Assembly: GCA_020465985.1 (NCBI GenBank)
Contig: JAANYP010000811.1
Location: 62,001 to 126,000, forward strand
Direction: 5' to 3'
From: Centrapalus pauciflorus
Taxonomy: Eukaryota; Streptophyta; Magnoliopsida; Asterales; Asteraceae
DNA length: 64,000 nt
Shown: positions 34,001 through 45,362 of the stretch, piece by piece
Position numbering within the stretch: position 1 is the stretch's first letter
Layout: every line of letters starts with the position of its first letter
The notes under the pieces: model-generated
What the model was told of the DNA's origin: nothing
The model's database searches: none
What the model saw: the letters and a program-made list of their open reading frames with translations, nothing else
Program-made: the position numbers and the translations under genes

Positions 34001-34450
34001 CACAGATCAATCAGTTTTGCAGTTAACGATTGGGTGATGCTGAAAGTATCCCCAATGAAGAATGTGGTACGGTTCATTAAAAGAAACAAGTTAGCTCCGA
34101 GATTTATTGGTCCGTTCAAGATTGTTGAAAAGATTGGGAATCAGTCTTATCGTCTTGATCTACCAGCGGACTTAGCTGGAATACATCCTGTATTCCATGT
34201 TAGTCACTTGAGAAAGAGTTTAGCAGACGAAAGAGAAGTGCAGATACCACACGTTAACTTGCAAATTGATGAGAAGCTTCGCGTGGTTGAAGAGCCAGAA
34301 CGTATTCTGGACTCAAAGACCAAAAAGCTTCGGAATAAAGAAATACAGATGGTGCTTGTCCAGTGGAAACACCACAAAGGTTCGCATCAGTCTTGGGAAT
34401 CCAGAGATGTCATGAAAGCAACATATCCCAGTCTGTTCGAACATAACTAA
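31031..34450 (+). pseudogene. Gypsy C protease, RT, RNase H, integrase, chromodomain-like tail
   Basis: The protease has L-F-D-S-G-A-S-R-S-F near 31075. A TGA at 31346 follows the I-I-G-M-D-W-L block. RT has Y-R-E-L-N-K-V and F-I-D-D-I-L-I-Y near 32085, with M-P-F-N-L where family members have M-P-F-G-L. A 97-bp GT-AG segment (32219-32315) interrupts RT after W-L-R-Q. RNase H has V-Y-S-D-A-S and T-D-H-K-S-L. Integrase has the H-H-C-C finger near 33200-33320, M-D-F-I-T-K-L and S-D-C-D-S-R-F. A one-base loss near 33674 shifts frame; the rest (33722-34450) is open and ends with the chromodomain-like V-Q-W-K-H-H-K-G block. Confidence 0.93.
32219..32315 (+). other. 97-bp intron-like segment in gypsy C RT
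   Basis: It starts CAG/GTATAA and ends ACATCCAG/TT, is rich in A and T, and has CTTAAC and CTATGAT as possible branch sites. It carries stops. Its removal joins two codon boundaries in frame. The product would lack two residues that sister elements have here. Confidence 0.6.
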
Positions 34451-34487
34451 CTTCGAGGACGAAGTTTGTGCGTGGTGGAGCCCATTC

Positions 34488-35620
34488 TGTAACAACCTAG
34501 CTTTTATCTAAGTCTTTTATTTTGTTTTGATCCAAATAAATGTAAATTTATTTACATTATTAGTTATGAAATTTAATTAAGATTAAGATTATTAAATTAT
34601 AATTGTCTTATGAAATTACTAAATATGATTAAATTAAAAGATAAGTAAAATACAAAAAGTTTAGTGGGTTAATTTGCAAATATGACTAAGATAACATATA
34701 TAATCCTATTTAATTCTCATTTAATTACACCTAAAAGATTAATACTCTCTCTCTCTCTTCTCTCACTCTAAACTCACGGCAATTTCAAAACCATCAAGAA
34801 AGTTCATAAAATTTGCAATAAATTTGGGAAGCAATCAAAGAAGAAGTTACAACAATCCTTCAACAACAAGAATCTACAAGAATCAAAGGTAATTATTTCT
34901 TAAAAACTTGAAATTTATGTGTTTTGGTTCGGTTTTGGTAAAAGCCGAAACCAAAGAATTAAAATGTTGAGATTATATGTTGCATGTGTGAATTTATGAT
35001 AAATAATCATGTAATTAAGTAGTTTGAAGTATTAGAAACAAAAATCTATGATTGATTCATCCACATAAAGAAGAAATCGGAATTTTTGGATAAAAATATG
35101 TTCTTGACAAAATGATGAGTTTTTGGATGATCTTGTTATATTTATGATGTTTTTGATCAATATAATTATATAAAATTACTCAAATAATGTTAATATAACT
35201 AATTGGTTAGTTGCATGTTGATAAAAATGAAATTTTGAGAATTTTTGTGAAAAATCCGTATGAACTTAATGAAGAACACCAAGAACATTTCTAGGAAAAT
35301 ATGAATATGTGAGGTCCGAATTCGGTTGAGCCCGAATTCGGATGTGGGGCATCAATTCGGATCCTTGTATTTCGGATGTGATGTTTCCATTTCGGATACT
35401 ACCAATTCGGACCTTATGTTTCGGATATATCCCAATTCGGTTGAAATAATGTCGGTTCCAAGTCCTAATTCGGATGGTCAAGATCGGATTAAATACTCTG
35501 GTCCGAATCCGGATCTCCACTTCGGATGTGTCCGAATCCGGATCCCAATCCGGGCTGATCCGAAATTATGATCCGAAAATCCAACTTCTATGAATTTTTG
35601 ACATTTCAATAAATTAAATG

Positions 35621-35679
<59 letters not shown>

Positions 35680-36927
35680 AAAAAGAGAACTTATGAGAAT
35701 TTAATGAAAGATTGACAAGATATCAGTTATCAGAATCAGATAGAATTACAGATTTTAATGACCAAAAGAAATAATGAAATTCCATGATAATGATGATGAT
35801 ACAGACGATGAAATTAACATGATATTATCATGAATGAATTTGAACAGGTTCAGTTATTATCTGAACAAAGATTTAAAGACTTAAAGACTTGAAAGCGGGT
35901 CTCTGATTTGAAAAGAATTGACAGATTACAGATTGACAAAATCCTGAGATAACTCAGGTGGCAGATTCATATATCTGTTTGACCAAGACCCAGACCTGTG
36001 AGTTATAGATATTCAGATTGAACATGCATAGATCCGGTTGAGATATATTGATGCTGACAGATTTATTGACATTCATTTATCAGCTGAATTGAGACTTGTG
36101 CACACCATGGTTGGGTGTTGCCCAGTTAATCATGATAGCTATTTGTTTATCTTTTCATATTGCATTTAATATTGCTTCAGACTTTACTTTATGATTCATT
36201 GCTATCATGACTTCTAAGACATATGCTTCCATTATTGATCAGACATTTGATAGATTGATTCAGCTTGACTAGCCCTTATGGTCTATTGTTCTAGACCCGG
36301 CTATTTCACCAGTTCTTATGAATTGGTTATGACCTCCGATGTTCCGCCATATTGACTTACTGGTAGCTAGCCCAGTATGTGGCTGATCCCCACGATTTAA
36401 GCGTGAGTGTGGCTTGAACATCATCCGATCTTATGATACTATATCTCAATCATGAGGGCTGTAGCGGCAGCCAAGACTTATCACGCTAAGACTAATGACT
36501 CCGCTTGACACGCATGTTGATATTGAAAATCTATAAACTCACTAAGCTTTGCTTACAGATGTTGCATTAATATTTTACAGGAAAAGCCAAAGGAAAATCA
36601 CCTGCAGGACCTAGTACTTAGGTCATTCAAGATCCAAGTTTTGAAGCTTTCTTAGACCACTACTCAACAAACTCTCTGGTACTGATTGGAAGACAGCAAA
36701 TGTGGTAGTTCTGGGTAGACTTGACGTGATGTATGATGTTATGACTAGATTAGATGTTACCCTTTTATAACTTTATTTTGAAATATGTAAACTTAATCCT
36801 AATCTTGTATGTACATGTAATTTTATTATTCCGCAATTTAATTACCCTATCTTAGTATGATTGATATCGTGTTGCATGAATTGGGACCTAGACTTTGAGG
36901 ACTGCCCCGTAAGGGAAGGTCTTCACA
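34488..36927 (+). repeat. Gypsy C 3' LTR
   Basis: This LTR is 2,440 bp and nearly identical to the 5' LTR. It is preceded by GTGGTGGAG (about 34472-34480), a weak polypurine tract. Donor-like and acceptor-like sites at 34889 and 36580 match those of the 5' LTR. Confidence 0.95.
35624..35677. repeat. (TA)27 microsatellite
   Basis: This is a TA run of 54 bp, the 3' LTR counterpart of the 76-bp run at 28273. Confidence 0.95.
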
Positions 36928-37433
36928 GGATGAGGCCTATACGTTGTTCTCAACTGAACTCTCGTCCCCAACTCGCGCTGAAAACTCTGCCAGAACCTCG
37001 AAGTAAACCGCGTATCTCTGTAAGACGTGATCGACATCGGAAAGTCGTGCCTCGAAACCATCTCATTAATATACAACCGAGCCAACTGATCCATAGTAAT
37101 GGTGCCCCGAACCGCTAGAAAATGAGAACTCTTGGTCAGCCGATCAACAATCACCGAGATCATATCCTTGCCTCGGACCGTGCGTGGAAGTCTGACGAGA
37201 AAATCCATTGTGATATGATACCACTTCCACTCGGGGATCTCCAGAGGCTGCAGATGCCCGTGAGGCTTCTGATGCTCGGCCTTAACACGTAGACAAGTCA
37301 TACAATCCTCGACATATCGGGCCACATCTCTCTTCATCCCAGGCCACCAGTAGAACTCACGCAAATCTCGATACATATTGGTGCTCCCGGGGTGGATAGA
37401 CAGTTTCAACCGGTGCGACTCATCTAGTATCAA
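36928..37433 (-). pseudogene. Gypsy B integrase, N-terminal and catalytic part
   Basis: The frame has the H-H-C-C finger (H-R-L-K-L-S-I-H-P-G, C-M-T-C-L), then M-D-F-L-V-R-L, V-D-R-L-T-K-S and R-D-T-R-F-T-S-R-F-W. It stops at G-T-R-V-Q-L-R-T-T-Y-R-P. The block that should hold the last catalytic Glu and the next 50 or so residues is missing: the continuation beyond gypsy C (below 27139) starts after them. Confidence 0.88.
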
Positions 37434-37788
37434 CTGTCGAAGATAACCAACTCTCGGAACCCAGATCGGTCATGGAATACATATAAGCCTCTACCGTCTC
37501 TACTCAGAACATCAAGCTGCACGGTAAGCCGCTCTCTTTTCACATTCTCCGCCCGCAGTCCCTCTAACTGGGCCAGTCCCAAACTCTCCACAAGAGTCGA
37601 CGTGACCTCGAGCCTTGCTGCTCGGGAAACCACTGTCTGGTCGCACGCCTTACGGCTCAATGCATCTGCCACCACGTTGGCCCTACCCAGATGGTATTGA
37701 ATCTCGCAGTCGTAATCTTTTAGTAGCTCTAGGCTGCGCTGCTGCCTCATATTCAGCTCTTTCTGACTAAAAAGATATTGAAGACTCT
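37434..37788 (-). pseudogene. Gypsy B RNase H C-terminal part and linker
   Basis: The frame at 37430-37750 has M-R-Q-Q-R-S-L-E-L-L-K-D-Y-D-C-E-I and N-V-V-A-D-A-L-S-R-K, the usual end of gypsy RNase H. It shifts frame relative to integrase near 37435. Solo LTR D interrupts the domain at 37789. Confidence 0.85.
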
Positions 37789-40237
37789 TGTGAAGACCAC
37801 CCCTTGCGGGGCAGTTCTCACTAGTCTAGGTCCCACATCATGCAATACGATATCAATCAAACTAAGATAGAGTAACTAATTGCGGAATTATAAGTTACAG
37901 TACAAACATATTAGAATTAAGTTTAATACAGATTATAGATTTCAAATTAAACTTATAAAGGGTACTATCTAATCTAGTTCATGTCATCACACAATCAAGA
38001 TAAATCTACCCAGAACACCACAATATCATCATCCAATCAGTACCAAAATGGGTTGCTGAGTAGAGGAATATGAAAACTTCACTTGATTCTTGTATGACCT
38101 AAGTATTAGGTCCCGCAGGTGACTTTCCTTTATCTTTTCCTGTAAAATTGTTAATGTAGCAACTGTAAGCAATGCTTAGTGAGTAAATAGATTTTCAAAT
38201 TAACATGCAATGTCAAGCGGATCATCACTCTAGCGTGATATGTCTTGGCTGCCGCTACAGCCCTCATGATTGAGACATAGAAGTCATAGAGTCGGATGAT
38301 GCTCAAGTCACGCTCACGCTTAAATCGTGGGGATCAGCCACATACTAGGCCAGCTACCAGTAAATCAATGTGGCGGAACATCGGAGGTCATTACCAAGTT
38401 CAATAGAACTGCTGAAATAGTCAGGTCTAGAACAATAGACCAACAGTGCTAATCAAGCTGAATCAATATATCAAGTTATATGCAAATGATGAAGCATATG
38501 TAATCAAGTCATAATAGCAATGATCTCAAAGTAATGTCAGAAATGAATTGTAAATCCAAAATCATATGAAGTGATAAGTCAAATAGCTATCATGATCCAC
38601 TGGGCAACACCGAACCATAGTGTGCACAGGTCACAATCCAGCTGATAATATGAATGTCAAATAATCTAGCATCATCAATATGTCTCAACCGGAAATTCAA
38701 GCATGTTAAATCTGAATATCTATAACTCACTGATCTGGGTCTTTATCAAACAGATGTAAAATCTGCCACCTGAGTTATCTCAGGATTTTATCTTTGTCAA
38801 TCGGTTCTCTGTCAATTCAAATCTTTGACCCGCTTTATATCTTTATAAATCTTTGTATCTATGTTCAGAATTTCACTGAACCTGTCCAGAATCATGTCAT
38901 ATCAATATCATCAGTTTTAGATTTAAAATCTTTATTCTTATCTGATTCTGATTTCTGATAACTCGTCAATCATTCATTAAATTCTCAAAAGTTCTCTATA
39001 TATATATAACAATAAGTATATGTATATATAATCAATTATATAATTAAAATATCAAAATAAAGTATTTGGTTTCGGATTACCCGGATTCGGATCCTCCGGA
39101 TTCGGACCATCCAGGTTCGGACCGAAATGATCCGAATTGAGCCGTCCGAATTAGGATATGAACTGAGCTTTATCCGAAGGGCAGCATCCGAATTGGGATA
39201 TTGGAACCGGATTAGAAGCATCCAAAATGTAGGGTCTGAAATAGGCTTCATCCGAAAATGGGAAATCGAATTTCGGACCAAACAAGATTCGAAGCAGACA
39301 TCCGAATTAGGATCTATTCAGAATCCAAAGTGCCATCCGAATTTGGGCACCCGAACTAGTCTTCATCCGAATTCGGATCACCCAAATTCGGACTCAAGAC
39401 TTATAAATTTTCCTAGAAAATTTTCTTGATGTTCTTCATATATTCATACGGATTTTTGTCAAAAATTTACTAAACTCATTTATATTAACATGCAACTTAA
39501 TTTATTAATGTATTATCGTTATTGGGTCGATTTTATACATTTTTCCCTATCAAAAACACTATAAATGGATCAAAATCATCCAAAATATACCACTTTTGTC
39601 AAGAACACTTATTTTGTCAAAAATTCCGATTTGTTGCTATTTTGGTTGATCCAATCCACAATTTTTGTTTCTGTTTCATTTAATAGTTTCAATTCATCAT
39701 AATCTACTAAAATTTTAGACATGCAACATCAAATCTTCATATTTTAAATTCTTGGTTTCATTTTTAATTGAAACCGAACCAAGCTTGTAAAATTATAGAA
39801 AGTAAGTAAATTTTACCTTAAAATCTTGTAAATTCCGATTGATTGATGATGTTTGTAACTCCCTCTTGTATTAACATCTTTGGATTTTCTTGGAAATTTT
39901 CAATTGATTGAACATCTTTGGATTTTCTTGGAAATTTTGTGAAGAACCGTAAGTTTAGTGAGAGAGTAGAGAGAGAGAGTGTGATTTGGTGTTAATGATC
40001 TTAATTGATCATTAATTTTGTTTTTATATATCAAATTTGTCATATTTGAATTTATCTCACTAAACTTTTGTATTTTACATATCTTTTAATTTAATCATCT
40101 TTAATAATTCATAACATAGATATAATTTAATTTATAATTTCATAGTTAATTAAATTACAAAACATATAATGTAATAAAATTACATTATCAACTCAAATTA
40201 CAGAAATACGAGTTGGACAAAAAGTTGGGTTGTTACA
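37789..40237 (-). mobile_element. Solo LTR D (gypsy C family, diverged)
   Basis: The segment begins TGTGAAGACC and ends GTTGTTACA, the reverse complement of a gypsy C-type LTR (2,449 bp). The TSD ACTCT is perfect at 37784-37788 and 40238-40242. No internal region remains, so it arose by LTR-LTR recombination. It keeps a diverged TTCGGAT array at 39066-39395 and a donor/acceptor-like pair at 39816 and 38140 in minus sense. No gene is present. Confidence 0.92.
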
Positions 40238-41930
40238 ACTCTTATGATCGGTATATACCACAAACCGCGAGCCATACAAATATTACGTCATATCTTCAAC
40301 GCAAACACTATCGCGTCTAACTAGAGATCATGCACAGTATGGTTTTCCTCGTAGGTCTTCAACTGTCGCGACGCATACGCTATCACCTTGCCTCGCTGCA
40401 TCAGGACACAACCCAAACCAGTACCCGTGCATCACAATAGACCACGAAATCCTCTGTACCCTCGGGCAATGCTAATACCGGAGACTGACATAACCGGGAT
40501 TTCAACTCTCTGAATGTCGACTCCTGCTCATCGGACCACACAAAAGGAACGGACTGCCGTGTCAATCTCGTCAACGGCATGGCAATCCTCTAAAAGTCCT
40601 GAATGAAGCTGCGATAGTATGCGGCTAATCCCAAAAAGCTGCGGATCTCGGGCATAGTCTTCAGCGGCTCCCAACTCATAACGGCCTCGATCTTCGCCGG
40701 ATCCACTGAAATACCCCTGGCGCTCACAACATGTCCCAGAAACTGGATCTCGTGCAACCAGAACTCGCACTTGGAGAACTTCGCATACAGTCTCTCCATT
40801 CGCAGCACGGTTAACACCTCTCGCAAATGCTGCTCGTGGTCCTCGTCACTCCTCGAGTATATTAGGATGTCGTCGATGAACACCATCACGAACCGATCCA
40901 ACATAGATCTACACACCCTGTTCATCAAAACCATGAATGCCGCGGGTGCGTTAGTCAGTCCAAAGGGCATCACGAGAAACTCATAGTGGTCGTATCTCAT
41001 CCGAAACGCAGTCTTCGGAACATCCTCATCTCTAACTTGCAACTGATGATAGCCCGATCTCAAGTCTATCTTTGAAAAGAAACTCGAACCCTACAACTAG
41101 TCAAACAGATCGTCGATGCGTAGAAGCGGATATCGGTTCTTAACCGTCACTTTATTCAACTCTCGGTAGTCGATACACATCCGCATAGTACCATCCTTCT
41201 TCTTCACGAACAGAATGGGCGCTCCCCACGGGGATGAACTCGGACAGATAAATCCATGTTCTAGCAACTCCTAAAGCTGCGACGTCATCTCTCGCATCTC
41301 AGTAGGTGCCAGCCTATAAGGCGTCTTCGCAATAGGCACCGCTCCAGGGATAAGGTCTATACGAAACTCGACCTGACGATCTGGCGGTAACCCAGGCAAC
41401 TCCTCTGGGAATACCTCAGGGAACTCTAGAATCACCGGTATATCCCTAGGGTCCTCTTCTCTTTTCTGGCGTCAACAACATAAGCCAGGAAAGTCTTACA
41501 CCCCTTAGCAACATATATCCTTGCTCTGGCAATAGAAACTATATCGATCTCACCTCGGCGCCTCTCGCCATACACGGTCACAGTCTCACTGTCTGAAATG
41601 GGTATATGGATCATTTTTTTCGCGCACAGAATGTCTGCCTGCCTGGCTCTCATCCAATTCATACCCACTATTACGTCGAAATTGCTAATCTCTATCGGCA
41701 ATAAATCAATCAAAAATCGATGCGCATCTGTCTCAAGAACACAGTCTCTAAACACCCAGCTCACTAACGTCATGCTCCATCAACTCTCTCATCAACCAAC
41801 AGAACAGATAAAGCAGTAGAAGGCACAGAAAAGTACGCACAAAATACCACAGACACATATGAGCGATTCACCCCAGAATCAAACAAGGTACGAGCACTAA
41901 GCCCATTGAGAATGTACGTACTGGATACTA
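40238..41930 (-). pseudogene. Gypsy B protease, RT and N-terminal RNase H
   Basis: Protease D-S-G lies near 41875 and I-V-G-M-N-W-M near 41660. RT has Y-R-E-L-N-K-V near 41170, R-S-G-Y-H-Q-L near 41055, M-P-F-G-L-T-N-A-P near 40970, F-I-D-D-I-L-I-Y-S near 40870 and F-L-G-H-V near 40720. RNase H begins near 40450 and is cut by solo LTR D at the T-D-H-K region. Several in-frame stops and frameshifts occur, for example near 41090, 41275 and 41430. Confidence 0.88.
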
Positions 41931-43183
41931 CATCTGTAGACTCGCGGGCCTCCTCTGCTGTACCCTGGAATACCCTGCCGCGACCTCTAGGTGCTGACTA
42001 ACGACGACTCGATGAGGCGCGCTCTGCTCTGGCCCCGCTAGTACTCGCTCCCTGTACCGCTGGCAGTGCATCTGGATAGTCTCGGGCAATGTGACCTTGC
42101 CTCCAACAGCGGAAGCACAAAGAATCTCTCGAAGTACAGGTGAAAGAAGTGTGGCCATACTACCCACAACGATAGCAACGGGACTGCTCCGGCATACAAG
42201 ACCCGGAATGACGACGGCGGCATCTCTGGATGTCTCTCTCTCTCTAGAAGAGCTATCAGCCCGGCTCCCTAATGGCTGGGACCCTTGCCTCACGCTGCTC
42301 TGACTCTGGCTGGGAGCACGGAAACGGGAAGTCTGACCATGAATCTGTCCTGCCGTCCCTGACCCGTGATACTGACCCGATCTCCTGAATCTACGATCTC
42401 TACCTCTATCTCTGTGTCTACGGGACCCTGAACCCTGCCCCTGAACCAGCTGCTGCTCGGGCTGGCTCTCCCTCTGGGTATCCTGAGACTTTTGCCAATA
42501 GCTAGGGGACTGCTCAGATGTCCCCGTCCTCTATCTCTGGGCTGGCGGCTGACCCCTCTATCTGTAAATCTCTCTCTCTCTCACTCGCGCCAACTCCAAG
42601 GCTCTCGCAAATGTAGAGGTTTCGTGAAGTCCAACAAACTCTCGGATATCGGATCTCAAACCATCAAAGAAGGCATCAGCCTTACGGATCTCTATGTCAA
42701 CATGCTGAGGTGCGAACTGAGCATACTCATTAAATCTGTCTACATACTGCTGAACTGTCATGCTACCCTGCTGAAGGTGCAGAAAACGACGTTCCATCTC
42801 CTCTCAATGGACTTCCACCACTGTGAAGTCCCTCCTCTCAACAGATAGGTCGCATAACTGACCATATCTCGCGGGTCGACATGGGCAACTCGGAAATCCG
42901 CCTCTATCTCTCTCTCCCATGCCATAGCCACACCCGGCTCACCACCGCCCCTGAACTGAGGTGGGACTTCTGTCATGAAGTCATTGAAGGACCCACCTCT
43001 CACAGACGAAGAAGAAGATGCACGAGCCCCTGTCTCAGTACCAGTAACTAGCGGAGGATCTGATCTCTGTCTCTGATCTCTCTCGCGATAAAACTCAGCC
43101 AAGACCTCTCGAAGCTCAGATCGACGGATATACTCATCCCCAGCTGGACTCTCTGGCCCGGATCCCTCTCCATGATCTGCCAT
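41931..43183 (-). pseudogene. Gypsy B gag
   Basis: The likely start is M-A-D-H-G-E-G at 43183. The core has S-Q-W-W-K-S-I near 42825, then Q-Q-Y-V-D-R-F-N-E-Y near 42740 and F-D-G-L-R in the next frame; the break is near 42800. Two degraded CCHC knuckles lie near 42100-42190 (C-Y-R-C-G, then a stop; C-F-R-C-W-R-Q-G-H-I-A-R-D with Tyr in place of the last Cys). Repetitive Arg/Gln-rich sequence fills 42300-42550. Confidence 0.8.
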
Positions 43184-43364
43184 AACTACCTGCACATATC
43201 ACAGAGGTAAGATAACAGATAGACCACCCAGCATTATACAATAAGATAGGTCAGTTAATTCTGCTAAACTAAGTCTCGGGGAAGAATCCCACGGATCTGA
43301 TCACGGTCAAAGCTCAAGCATCTACTGATACTCAATACTGAAACCACAAGCTCTGATACCAAGC
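43184..43364 (-). other. Leader and primer binding site of gypsy B
   Basis: No gene is present. The minus strand reads TGGTATCAGAGC at about 43361-43350, three bases from the LTR end. The site is the tRNA-iMet type. Confidence 0.9.
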
Positions 43365-44997
43365 TGTAACACCCACTTTTCCCACACAAATGTCACGTCA
43401 ATATACAATCATAAGTGGCAACAACGCAAGCATCTCATAATGCACATGTCATAGGATTAACTGAAAACCACTATTAATTAAAACATTAACGCAAAGTCAC
43501 TACAACATGTCACATGTTGATCACTAACTACCATACATCACAACTGATAGCTAACATACGATGATCAGATACAAAACACAAATAACAGTCCTCAACATCT
43601 ATTATCAGAAGATAACAAGCACCCACACAAACTCTGATCTGCCTCGGCTCCTTCTTCGGCGGCTGCTGCTATGACTGTGACCCCACAGTATGAATGCCTG
43701 AGACACGGAAGACTCAAAAACATAAGCTGGGAAGCTCGTAGGTACGCGAGGGTTAGACTCTGCTGATAACAACACATAATATGCACAACACATATCTCTG
43801 CTCAAAGGGGTATGTCGTTCCCCGGCTAACAGGCCACACACAGCAGTGGTTAGCCCACAAAAGGCACATGAGCAACCTGGCAATAAACACTGTTGTATAT
43901 ATACAGTCTCATACTTCATGATTGGTTAGGGCCAGTCAGCCTGCAGGATCACATATCGCGGACACCTGCACTGAAACACATATGGCACGTATAGGGTAGA
44001 AAGAATCATACATGCGCGCTACAACTCAATCTCATACATATATCACATTATACGCAACAAATATAACTCAGAAAACAGAGCGCTCTTTTAAAAAGGAACT
44101 CGAGTACTCACCAATACCCAAATTCAACTGTGACCTGGAACTCTATCACGGCTCGGTATGCGATCGGCTCAGACCTGTAAATATCACGGATCCCAATATA
44201 TTAACACAAACCCGACTTACAGATCACATAAACCAAAACAAAATATTATAACCGAACTCGACCCACGACATAGCCCCAAACAAACAAACGATACCCAAAA
44301 CCATGTCGGACCAAGCCCCAGCCGCCGCATCGCGCCCGCACTCAAGCAAAGCGATCGCGCCGCGGCCATCGCGCCCGCGCTCGCGCTTGTGCAGACCTGT
44401 GCAGATCGCAAAAATGGCAGAACCAGGGGAGTATAACCCCTATACCCGATTTCCAGCAGCCAAATAACTCACAAACCATACATGTATCAATCCTCACAAC
44501 TTCAGAAAGCAAACTCTCAATTTAAAAACATCATACATACAATTTTAACCCACAAAATCAAGCTGCTTACCTCTTGGAGACTCAAGAACACAAAGGAGAG
44601 GATGATTAGCACAAGATTCAGCAACCAATTTAATCTCTTGTTGATGTTTGCTGCTCCAATTCACTGACACACACATATACGCTGTTTTGGCAAGAAGGGA
44701 GGAAAATGGATAACGCTCCACATGACTTCGTATACGAGCTTTCTATAATTAGAAAGCTCCGAACCCACTAAATCCGAACCCGATATCACTTTTTCACTAT
44801 TTATATCATTATGACCCAATTAAATTCACGATCTCATAAATAATAATAATCCACTAATTATTAACCCGGAGACACGTATCACTCAGTCCCGACACGTTTA
44901 ATCCACGAAACGGGATTTAATTGGAACACACAATAATATTAAAATAAAGAGCCAATAAACTAAATCCACGTACCAGGCTCAAATCCAGGATGTTATA
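43365..44997 (-). repeat. Gypsy B 5' LTR
   Basis: This LTR is 1,633 bp, matching 3803-4705 plus 25731-26458 with many substitutions. It ends in TGTTATA, where the other copy has TGTTACA. Donor-like GTAAGC starts at 44570 and an AG acceptor-like end lies at 43713 in minus sense. Confidence 0.92.
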
Positions 44998-45362
44998 GCT
45001 GATCACGCAGGTGATAAAATGGACAGAAAAAGTACATCAGGAGCAGTTCAATTCTTAGGTGACAAACCCGTCTGCTGGTCATCCAAGAAACAACACTGTG
45101 TTTCACTATCTACAGCTGAAGCAGAATATGTTGTTGTATCATCGTGCTATTCTCAAGTGTTGTGGATGAAAAGCCAACTACGAGACTACGGGTTTACACC
45201 ACAGAAGATTCCAATATATTGTGATTCTCAGAGTGCAATAGCCATAGCATCTAATCCAGTGCAACACTCTAAAACCAATGACATTGACATCTAGTATCAT
45301 TTTATTAAAGTTCATGTAGAAAATGGTAATATAGAATTATACTTTGTTCCTACTGAATATCA
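44998..45362 (+). pseudogene. Copia-1 RNase H, middle part
   Basis: This continues directly from 3802 after gypsy B. It has M-D-R-K-S-T-S-G, S-T-A-E-A-E-Y with the catalytic Glu, and Y-C-D-S-Q-S-A-I with an Asp. A TAG near 45292 breaks the frame, and the reading resumes to the TATCA target site of solo LTR T. Confidence 0.92.

Larger units (their letters stand above)
27139..36927 (+). mobile_element. Gypsy C: Tekay-like Ty3/gypsy element, layer 5
   Basis: The LTRs are 27139-29598 and 34488-36927. The flanks are GAATG and GGATG, a TSD with one mismatch. The order is PBS, gag, protease, RT, RNase H, integrase and chromodomain-like tail. The LTRs differ by about 15 substitutions plus TA-repeat length, so it is young. 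Lesions are two in-frame TGA codons, a 97-bp intron-like segment in RT and a one-base loss in integrase. Solo LTR D belongs to the same family. Confidence 0.93.
3803..44997 (-). mobile_element. Gypsy B: Tekay-like Ty3/gypsy element, layer 4, heavily nested
   Basis: The element runs on the minus strand. Its 5' LTR is 43365-44997 and its 3' LTR is 3803-4705 plus 25731-26458. The LTR starts TGTAACACCC and ends GATGTTACA (TTATA in the right copy); both copies come to about 1.63 kb once the nested element is removed. The internal order in minus sense is PBS, gag, protease, RT, RNase H, integrase, chromodomain-like tail and PPT. It is interrupted by Sirevirus A (in the 3' LTR), gypsy C (in integrase) and solo LTR D (in RNase H). 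Many stops and clear LTR divergence show it is older than its passengers. Confidence 0.85.

Noticed and set aside
44012..44436. Plus-strand frames in the gypsy B 5' LTR
   Set aside because: They are antisense to the element's transcript and not kept in the other LTR.
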